Shown piece by piece: positions 58,249-64,000 of a DNA stretch of 64,000 nucleotides. A program made the translations under genes and the position numbers. Origin of the DNA: Corynebacterium minutissimum (GTDB lineage Bacteria > Actinomycetota > Actinomycetes > Mycobacteriales > Mycobacteriaceae). The notes under the pieces were generated by a model. That model ran no database searches, was not told where the DNA came from, and saw only the letters and a program-made list of their open reading frames with translations. Within the stretch, counting starts at the first letter, position 1, and each line of letters begins with the position of its first letter. The stretch is from contig NZ_CP069533.1 of assembly GCF_016889765.1 (NCBI RefSeq), positions 2,232,001-2,296,000 of the forward strand, in the 5' to 3' direction.

Positions 58249-58770
58249 TTAGGACTGGCGCGGCGTGGCGGCCTTAGCAGAATCATACGGTGCTGCAGAG
58301 ACCACGGTGACCGACAACGTCTTGCCGTTCGGAGCGGTGTACTCGCGGGTCTCGCCCTCGGCAGCACCCAGCAAAGCGGCGCCCAGTGGGGACTGCTCGG
58401 AGTAGGTTTCCAGATCCTTGTTGTCGGAGGCAGCAGCGCGGGTACCGATGAGGAAGGTCTCGCGGTCGTCCTTATCGCCGTTGTAGTAGACGTGAACAAC
58501 GGAACCGATGTGGGCCACGCCCTCCTGAACGGCGGTGCGCTCGGTGGTGGAGTTAGCCAGAACCTCAGAAATCTGCTTGATGCGGGCCTCTTCCTGGTCC
58601 TGCATCTCACGCGCGGCATCGTAACCGGCGTTCTCCTTGAGGTCACCTTCCTCGCGGCGCTCGTTAATCTCGGCAGCGACGACCGGGCGGTGGTCAATGA
58701 GGGCCTGCAGTTCGGCCTCGAGCTTGGCCTTGGTTTCCGGGGTGATGTACTGCTTCTGCTGCTCAGCCAT
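58249..58770 (-). CDS. greA: Transcription elongation factor GreA
   Basis: A 173-residue GreA. The N-terminal coiled coil carries the tip motif EINERREEGDLKENAGYDAA with the two acidic residues that reach the RNA polymerase active site. The C-terminal FKBP-like domain shows IGTRAAASDNKDLETYSEQS and ETREYTAPNGKTLSV. It stimulates RNA cleavage by backtracked polymerase. It has no overlap with neighbours; the order greA-DUF4307-mca matches Rv1080c-Rv1082. Confidence 0.95.
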   Translation of the reverse strand: MAEQQKQYITPETKAKLEAELQALIDHRPVVAAEINERREEGDLKENAGYDAAREMQDQEEARIKQISEVLANSTTERTAVQEGVAHIGSVVHVYYNGDKDDRETFLIGTRAAASDNKDLETYSEQSPLGAALLGAAEGETREYTAPNGKTLSVTVVSAAPYDSAKAATPRQS

Positions 58771-58873
58771 GGTGCAACCTTCCGTTTACGGATAATCTCT
58801 CAAAAGAATGGGCGCAAAAGTGCAGGTGGCACGGCCCATTCAGAACGCTCAACATACTAGCATAGCTGGGCTT

Positions 58874-59365
58874 TTAGCTATCTGTTGCCTCACCCGTGAA
58901 TTCGACAGAATCCATGGTGTCGATGTCCAAGTAGGAAGGGATTGCGCCGGAGCAGCCGTAGGCGCCGCCAGCTACCGCGCGGTGGTTCGTAGGAACGTCG
59001 ATAGCCACGCGCTGGGCTTCCTCACCGCCAGCGGGGACGGCGATTTCGCGGCGGCCGACCTCGGCCTTGGAGTAATCGAAGGCCTGGACAATGCAGTATG
59101 CGGGTTCTTCCACGCGGTTGCGGGTAATGTCGACCCAAACTCGTGCGGTGTCATCAGAAATAATCTCGTGCGAGACATAGGAAATATTCGCATTGACCTT
59201 TTGCTGAGTACGGAAATACTGCACGCCGAAGACAATCATGGCAATGAAGGCAGCCAGGAAGACGAGGACGATGGCGCGGTTCGTCCACGAGCCCGTGCTC
59301 TTAGTAGAAGAGCCATAACGGGACTGGGAACGGGAGGCAGGACGAGCGGAACCAGCGGATGACAT
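58874..59365 (-). CDS. DUF4307 membrane protein
   Basis: A 163-residue protein. A Ser/Arg-rich cytoplasmic N-terminus (~30 residues) leads to one membrane segment (~32-50, IVLVFLAAFIAMIVFGV). A periplasmic beta-domain follows (VSHEIISDDTARVWVDITRN, EPAYCIVQAFDYSKAEVGRR), which defines DUF4307. It is conserved next to mca in mycolate actinobacteria. The start at 59365 (MSSAGSARP) is preferred over an upstream M. Confidence 0.87.
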   Translation of the reverse strand: MSSAGSARPASRSQSRYGSSTKSTGSWTNRAIVLVFLAAFIAMIVFGVQYFRTQQKVNANISYVSHEIISDDTARVWVDITRNRVEEPAYCIVQAFDYSKAEVGRREIAVPAGGEEAQRVAIDVPTNHRAVAGGAYGCSGAIPSYLDIDTMDSVEFTGEATDS

Positions 59366-59457
59366 GAATCTGATTCTATCCAACCTTCGGCCAGAACAAA
59401 CTATCCACTAGACTGGGCCATTGTTTAAGACGACGGTAAAGGGAGATGTATCACCTA

Positions 59458-60348
59458 GTGAGTACTAAGCGCCTGCTAGCTATCCACGCGCACCCGGACG
59501 ATGAATCTTCGAAAGGTGCCGCCACCACCGCCAAGTACGCCGCCGAAGGCGCAGAGGTCCTCGTAGTGACCTGTACCGGTGGTGAGCGAGGGGACATCAT
59601 TAACCCTGCCATGGATCGCCCCGGGGTACTGGAAAACATGGGCAGCATCCGTCGTGAGGAGATGGCCGAGGCTGCCGCAGCATTGGGTGTCCAGCACACG
59701 TGGCTGGGCCACATTGACTCCGGTTTGCCGGGTAACCCGCTAGCGCCCAACATTAAGGACCTGCTCCCTGAAGGTTGCTTCGCCCTCATGGACGACGATG
59801 ATGTGGCGCAAGAACTGGTGAAGATCATTCGCGAGTTCAAACCGCAGGTCATCATCACCTATGACGAAAATGGCGGGTACCCCCACCCGGACCACCTTAT
59901 GGTGTATCGCTCCTCCATGATTGCGTGGGACAAGGCTGGGGATGAGTCCTACCACCCCGAGCTTGGTCAGGCCTGGGAGCCTCAGAAGCTGTACTACAGC
60001 CACGGGTTCGTGTACCAGCGCATGAAGATCTTCCACGATTTGCTGCTGGAGGAAGGCAAGGTGAGCCCCTACGAGCCTATGTTGGCGCGCTGGGACACAA
60101 CGTTTGGTGACATTATGGCGCGCGTGACCACCCAGGTGGAGTGCGCGGACTACTTCCAGAACCGTGAGGACGCTCTTCGCGCGCATGCCACTCAGATTGA
60201 TCCCGCAGGAGCATTCTTGGCGACGCCCGTGGAGGTCCAACAACAGCACTGGCCTACGGAAGAATTTGAGTTGGCTAAGACGCGGGTATCCACGGAGCTG
60301 CCCGAAAATGATTTATTTGCAGGAATCCCGGAAGTAGGGGAGTCTTAG
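59458..60348 (+). CDS. mca: Mycothiol S-conjugate amidase
   Basis: A 296-residue zinc amidase of the MshB/Mca (LmbE-like) family. Motifs: LLAIHAHPDDESSKGA (zinc ligands H and D), VTCTGGERGDIINP, GHIDSGLPGNPL, ITYDENGGYPHPDHLMVYRS with the third ligand, and HATQID near the C-terminus. It cleaves mycothiol conjugates to release mercapturic acids, so it is a detoxification enzyme specific to actinobacteria that make mycothiol. The GTG at 59458 begins close to the family's first strand; ATG 59446 is an alternative that leaves no gap after the GGGAG site. Confidence 0.93.
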   Translation: MSTKRLLAIHAHPDDESSKGAATTAKYAAEGAEVLVVTCTGGERGDIINPAMDRPGVLENMGSIRREEMAEAAAALGVQHTWLGHIDSGLPGNPLAPNIKDLLPEGCFALMDDDDVAQELVKIIREFKPQVIITYDENGGYPHPDHLMVYRSSMIAWDKAGDESYHPELGQAWEPQKLYYSHGFVYQRMKIFHDLLLEEGKVSPYEPMLARWDTTFGDIMARVTTQVECADYFQNREDALRAHATQIDPAGAFLATPVEVQQQHWPTEEFELAKTRVSTELPENDLFAGIPEVGES

Positions 60349-60352
60349 AAGC

Positions 60353-60646
60353 ATGAATGCTTTGTACTTCGCGGCACACGACGTCGCCCTTCTAGCCCAA
60401 GGCGCGCAAAGCGGGCCGGTGGGGCCGGAGTTTGGTAAGGCGTCTCCCATCGGCCTGTTGATCCTTGCGCTGATGGGTGTCGCAGTGCTGTTTGCCGGTT
60501 GGAACTTCCACCGCCGCTACTCCCGTTTCCGCCGCCGCACTATGTTTGCGGAGGACCATGGCATTGATCCTTTCGATGATGAGGCTGTTGACGCCGCTAT
60601 GAAGGAAGCGGGCATCCTCGATACCAGTAAGAAGTCCATCTTCTAA
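60353..60646 (+). CDS. Small membrane protein of the mca operon
   Basis: A 97-residue protein 4 nt after mca. One membrane segment, ~32-50 (IGLLILALMGVAVLFAGWNF), is followed by an Arg-rich stretch (HRRYSRFRRRTM) and an acidic tail (DPFDDEAVDAAMKEAGI). It corresponds in position to Rv1083 of mycobacteria. Function unknown. Confidence 0.75.
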   Translation: MNALYFAAHDVALLAQGAQSGPVGPEFGKASPIGLLILALMGVAVLFAGWNFHRRYSRFRRRTMFAEDHGIDPFDDEAVDAAMKEAGILDTSKKSIF

Positions 60647-60662
60647 CGCGGAGGGCGAGACC

Positions 60663-61433
60663 GTGACATTCCTCAGCCAAGCGCTTTACCCCCTGTATGA
60701 AGCGCGCCTGACGCGAGAGATTAAGGGCAAGCCGCAACCACGGCACGTGGCCATCATGGCGGACGGCAACCGCCGATGGGCGCGGGAGGCCGGGTTCACG
60801 GACATTAGCCACGGTCACCGCCAAGGCGCGCGGAAAATCAGTGAAATGATTTCGTGGTGCGATGGCACCGACATTGAAGTCGTGACCATCTACCTGCTGT
60901 CCACTGAGAACCTCAAGCGCAGCCAGCAGGAAGTACAGCTGCTTTTCGACATCATCTCTGATGTAGTCACGCACCTGTCACAGGGTGAGCTGGATTGTCA
61001 GATTCGCCTGGTGGGGCATCTGGATTTGCTTCCAGAAAAGGTCACCGAGAAGATGCGCTGTGCCGCTGCAGCTACGGAAGACCACAAAGGCGTCATCGTC
61101 AATATTGCGGTGGGTTATGGAGGGCGTCAGGAGATTGTCGACGCTGTCCAGAGCCTCATCCGTAGCGAAGCGCAGAAGGGGTTGAGCGCTGAAGCGATTG
61201 CGGAGAACGTGACCGCGGAGGCCATCACCAGCAACCTGTATACCAAGGGCCTTCCGGACCCTGACCTGGTTATTCGCACGTCGGGCGAGCAGCGCTTGTC
61301 GGGCTTTTTGCTGTGGCAGGCTGCTTACTCTGAGATCTGGTTTACGGATACCTACTGGCCGGCTTTCAGACGCGTGGATTTCCTGCGCGCATTGCGCGAT
61401 TATTCACAGCGCTCGCGCCGTTTTGGACGCTAG
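60663..61433 (+). CDS. uppS: Short-chain cis-prenyl (isoprenyl) transferase
   Basis: A 256-residue cis-prenyltransferase. Motifs: HVAIMADGNRRWAREAGFTD with catalytic D34, GARKISEMISWC, TIYLLSTENLKRSQQEV, then VNIAVGYGGRQEIVDAV and PDPDLVIRTSGEQRLSGFLL, and the C-terminal YWPAFRRVDFLRAL. The sequence and operon position (after mca) match Rv1086, which makes (omega,E,Z)-farnesyl diphosphate for decaprenyl phosphate synthesis. Substrate chain length is inferred by synteny. The start is GTG. Confidence 0.9.
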   Translation: MTFLSQALYPLYEARLTREIKGKPQPRHVAIMADGNRRWAREAGFTDISHGHRQGARKISEMISWCDGTDIEVVTIYLLSTENLKRSQQEVQLLFDIISDVVTHLSQGELDCQIRLVGHLDLLPEKVTEKMRCAAAATEDHKGVIVNIAVGYGGRQEIVDAVQSLIRSEAQKGLSAEAIAENVTAEAITSNLYTKGLPDPDLVIRTSGEQRLSGFLLWQAAYSEIWFTDTYWPAFRRVDFLRALRDYSQRSRRFGR

Positions 61434-61442
61434 CTGCCGAAT

Positions 61443-62378
61443 CTAAAGTTTGCGCATACGGACTCGGTCCACCAAATGATGAGAACCTTTGCGTAGCACG
61501 AGGGACGCGCGCACGCGCGTCGGCAGGATGTTCTCCATGAGGTTGGGCAGGTTAATGGACTGCCAAATCTCACGGGCTTGCTCGTATGCTTCCTCATCGG
61601 TCATATCGGCGAAGGACGCGAAGTGCGCACCCGGCTCGCGGAAAGCCGTGTGGCGAAGCTTGAGGAATCGCTCGATATACCAGCGCTCAATATCGTCCAC
61701 GCGGGCGTCCACGTAGACGGAAAAGTCGAACAGATCAGAAACCATGAGCGTGGGGCCGGTTTGGAGAACGTTGAGGCCCTCCAAGATGAGGATGTCTGGT
61801 TGGTGGACTTCTTGGTATTCACCCGGAACGATGTCATAGGACACGTGTGAGTACAAAGGTGCCTTCACCAGTGGTATTCCGGACTTCACGTCGGTGACAA
61901 AGCGCATCAGTGCGCGGCGGTCATAGGACTCGGGATAGCCTTTGCGCTGCATGAGGCCGTGCTCTTTGAGGTAAGCGGTGGGGTAGAGGAAGCCATCGGT
62001 GGTGACAAGGTCCACCTTGGGGTGGGAATCCCAGCGCTGCAGCAGCACTTGGAGAAGACGCGCCGTGGTGGATTTTCCTACGGCCACCGAACCGGCCACC
62101 CCAATGACGAAAGGTACGTGGGTAGGTGGGTTGCCTAAAAAGGCTTCGGTGGAGGCAGTGAGTTCTTGGCGGGCCTTGACCTGCATGTGGATAAGGCGAG
62201 ACAACGGCAGGTACACCTCGGCGACCTCCGTGAGATCGATGCGATCATTAAGGCCGCGGAGTTTCTGAACCTCAGTCTCTGTCAGCACCTGCGGCATGGA
62301 TTTACGCAGGGCGCGCCATGTATCACGGTCAAAGTCGAGGTACGGGCTCCCGTCGGTCATTCGCGCCATGCCGACCAT
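61443..62378 (-). CDS. coaA: Pantothenate kinase (type I)
   Basis: A 311-residue CoaA of the standard length. Walker A VIGVAGSVAVGKSTTARLL (residues 91-109), DLVTTDGFLYPTAYLKEHGL, RKGYPESYDRRALMRF, and ILEGLNVLQTGPTLMVSDLF with YVDARVDDIERWYIERF. It phosphorylates pantothenate, the first step of CoA synthesis. It is convergent with the prenyltransferase and divergent from glyA. Confidence 0.95.
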   Translation of the reverse strand: MVGMARMTDGSPYLDFDRDTWRALRKSMPQVLTETEVQKLRGLNDRIDLTEVAEVYLPLSRLIHMQVKARQELTASTEAFLGNPPTHVPFVIGVAGSVAVGKSTTARLLQVLLQRWDSHPKVDLVTTDGFLYPTAYLKEHGLMQRKGYPESYDRRALMRFVTDVKSGIPLVKAPLYSHVSYDIVPGEYQEVHQPDILILEGLNVLQTGPTLMVSDLFDFSVYVDARVDDIERWYIERFLKLRHTAFREPGAHFASFADMTDEEAYEQAREIWQSINLPNLMENILPTRVRASLVLRKGSHHLVDRVRMRKL

Positions 62379-62423
62379 TGTTCCATTCGCCCGACCAGTG
62401 CGTGCAATCAGTGGGAAAGAAAA

Positions 62424-62446
62424 ATCCCCCGCGCGGGGGAGGTCGG
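62424..62446. repeat. GC hairpin in the coaA-glyA divergent region
   Basis: TCCCCC/GGGGGA around GCGC (62426-62441). On the minus strand it is followed by TTTTTC, so it could attenuate leftward transcription into coaA; on the plus strand it lies in the upstream region of glyA. Confidence 0.35.
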
Positions 62447-62515
62447 CGTTAGGATGTAGAACTAGCTTCGGCGACTTTCCACAGGACCATCTTTGAGAAG
62501 GGACTCTACGTTTCT

Positions 62516-63817
62516 ATGACCACTTCGAATTCTGCTGACGTGCGCTACCAAGAGATGCGCGAGCTCGACCCAGAGGTCTTCGGCGCCATCACTGGTGAGA
62601 TTGCTCGCCAGCGCGACACCCTGGAGATGATCGCTTCCGAGAACTTTGTTCCGCGTGCGGTCCTGCAGGCCCAAGGCTCTGTTCTCACCAACAAGTACGC
62701 AGAGGGTTACCCAGGGCGTCGTTACTACGGTGGCTGTGAGCACGTGGACATCGTTGAGGATCTGGCTCGCGATCGCGCCAAGTCCCTCTTCGGTGCCGAG
62801 TTTGCCAACGTTCAGCCCCACTCCGGTGCCCAGGCTAATGCCGCGGTTCTGGGTTCCCTGATTAACCCGGGCGACAAGATCATGGGTCTGTCCCTCGCCC
62901 ATGGTGGCCACCTTACCCACGGCATGAAGCTCAACTTCTCCGGCAAGCTGTACGAAGTCGCTGCCTATGAGGTGGACCCCGAGACCATGCGCTTGGACAT
63001 GGACAAGGTCCGTGAGCAGGCACTGGCCGAAAAGCCGCAGGTCATCATCGCTGGTTGGTCTGCTTACCCGCGCACCATTGACTTCGAGGCTTTCCGCTCC
63101 ATCGCTGATGAGGTTGGCGCCTACCTGTGGACGGATATGGCCCACTTTGCTGGCCTCGTAGCCGCCGGCCTGCACCCCTCCCCGGTCCCGCACTCTGACG
63201 TTGTGTCCTCCACCGTGCACAAGACCCTCGGCGGCCCGCGCTCCGGCCTCATCCTGGCCAAGCAGGACTTTGCTAAGAAGATCAACTCCAACGTCTTCCC
63301 AGGCCAGCAGGGTGGTCCGCTCATGCACGTGATTGCGGCGAAGGCCATCGCGCTGAAGATCGCTGCTACTGAGGAGTTCAAGGAGCGTCAGCAGCGCACC
63401 ATCGAAGGCGCACAGATTCTGGCAGAGCGCCTCACCGCTGAGGATTGCACCAAGGCCGGCGTGGACGTGCTTACTGGTGGCACCGACGTGCACTTGGTCC
63501 TCGCGGACCTGCGCAACTCTAAACTCGACGGCCAGCAGGCCGAGGATCTCCTCCACGAGGTAGGTATCACCGTCAACCGCAACGCTGTGCCGAATGATCC
63601 GCGCCCGCCGATGGTCACCTCTGGCCTGCGAATCGGTACTCCGGCCCTGGCTACCCGTGGCCTGGATACCGCGGCCTTCACCGAGGTTGCCGATGTTATC
63701 GGTACGGCACTGGCTAACGGTAAGAACGCGGACGTCGCCTCTCTGCGCGCCCGCGTTGAAAAGGTCGCCGCGGACTTCCCGCTGTATGACGGCCTTGAGG
63801 AATGGAAGCTGGTTTAA
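62516..63817 (+). CDS. glyA: Serine hydroxymethyltransferase
   Basis: A 433-residue SHMT. Motifs: RQRDTLEMIASENFVPRAVL, KYAEGYPGRRYYGGCEHVDI, NVQPHSGAQANAAVLGSLI, AYLWTDMAHFAGLVAAGLHP and SSTVHKTLGGPRSGLIL with the PLP lysine (K~234). The C-terminal domain ends DFPLYDGLEEWKLV-like. It converts serine plus tetrahydrofolate to glycine and methylene-THF. Its stop lies at the edge of the next gene, which runs the other way. Confidence 0.97.
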   Translation: MTTSNSADVRYQEMRELDPEVFGAITGEIARQRDTLEMIASENFVPRAVLQAQGSVLTNKYAEGYPGRRYYGGCEHVDIVEDLARDRAKSLFGAEFANVQPHSGAQANAAVLGSLINPGDKIMGLSLAHGGHLTHGMKLNFSGKLYEVAAYEVDPETMRLDMDKVREQALAEKPQVIIAGWSAYPRTIDFEAFRSIADEVGAYLWTDMAHFAGLVAAGLHPSPVPHSDVVSSTVHKTLGGPRSGLILAKQDFAKKINSNVFPGQQGGPLMHVIAAKAIALKIAATEEFKERQQRTIEGAQILAERLTAEDCTKAGVDVLTGGTDVHLVLADLRNSKLDGQQAEDLLHEVGITVNRNAVPNDPRPPMVTSGLRIGTPALATRGLDTAAFTEVADVIGTALANGKNADVASLRARVEKVAADFPLYDGLEEWKLV

Positions 63818-64000
63818 GCCTCGCTACTCTTTTCCGAGCGCTCCTCAGCGTGTGCCTTACGAGCGGCTTCCAACCATTCGGGCATTGCGCTGAGGAGTTC
63901 TTTGATCTCTGCGGTGGTGAGCGGGCGATCCATGTCGTTCTTCTTCAGCGCGGTTACGGAGATGCCCAGCTTTTGCGCCACGACTGGGCGCGGATGGGGG
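63814..64000 (-). CDS. Partial hypothetical protein (possible DUF5997)
   Basis: The last 62 codons of a leftward gene cut by the window edge. It reads VVAQKLGISVTALKKNDMDR, then PLTTAEIKELLSAMPEWLEA and a charged end. The layout resembles DUF5997-type small actinobacterial proteins that start with a K-L-G-I turn, but only the C-terminal part is seen, so the family is tentative. Its stop overlaps the glyA stop region by 4 nt. Confidence 0.6.
   Translation of the reverse strand, partial: PHPRPVVAQKLGISVTALKKNDMDRPLTTAEIKELLSAMPEWLEAARKAHAEERSEKSSEA

Overview
The window joins the right-hand ~39.6 kb of a siphovirus prophage to ~24 kb of host chromosome. The host is a mycolic-acid actinobacterium, most likely a Corynebacterium. 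It has a mycothiol S-conjugate amidase gene, and two gene blocks keep the order I recall from Mycobacterium tuberculosis: transglycosylase-eno-divIC-DUF501-ppx-tRNA, and greA-DUF4307-mca-membrane protein-prenyltransferase-coaA-glyA. Several host genes have a -10 hexamer so close to the start codon that leaderless transcription is likely. I cannot name the species.

Prophage, early region (1-8.7 kb): a Cro-sized DNA-binding protein, small orphan genes, a P22-type antirepressor, then ~590 nt without a convincing gene (about 2014-2600). That stretch is dense in stem-loops and contains tRNA-like pieces: an acceptor/T-arm minihelix and a complete cloverleaf whose anticodon loop is swollen to 38 nt. 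A run of tiny, translationally coupled genes follows, then a DUF2800 nuclease and a DUF2815 ssDNA-binding protein. A minus-strand, AT-richer two-gene module (unknown protein plus PIN ribonuclease) interrupts the lytic operon and looks like lysogenic cargo.

Prophage, replication (8.8-13.8 kb): a primase/VapE helicase, a cluster of 12 GGAACA iterons beside an AT-rich stretch (candidate origin), a VRR-NUC nuclease, a SNF2-type helicase and a possible late regulator. A TTGACA promoter followed at once by a terminator-like hairpin looks like a late, antitermination-controlled promoter.

Prophage, structure and lysis (13.9-39.5 kb): a P-loop/HNH protein, terminases, portal, ClpP-type protease/scaffold with an Ig-like segment, decoration and capsid proteins, connectors, major tail protein, a second tRNA-like gene with a 17-nt anticodon loop, tail chaperones separated by a single in-frame TAG, a 2063-aa tape measure with two wall-degrading domains, baseplate and fibre genes (one ending in a (CT)12 tract), amidase endolysin and holin-like proteins. 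The region ends with 11-bp direct repeats next to the 3' end of tRNA-Gln, the probable right attachment site. Integrase and repressor would lie left of the window.

Host (39.7-64 kb): tRNA-Gln, a TetR regulator, mfd, a basic amino acid antiporter, mazG, a secreted protein, a transglycosylase, eno, divIC, DUF501, ppx, a short tRNA-Leu(UAA) with a duplicated 3' end (old integration scar?), a Bax inhibitor-like protein, a DUF222/HNH protein with a possible SOS box, a DUF3558-like lipoprotein plus PPE/ESX-like protein pair, a small lipoprotein, greA, DUF4307, mca, a prenyltransferase, coaA, glyA and a partial minus-strand gene.
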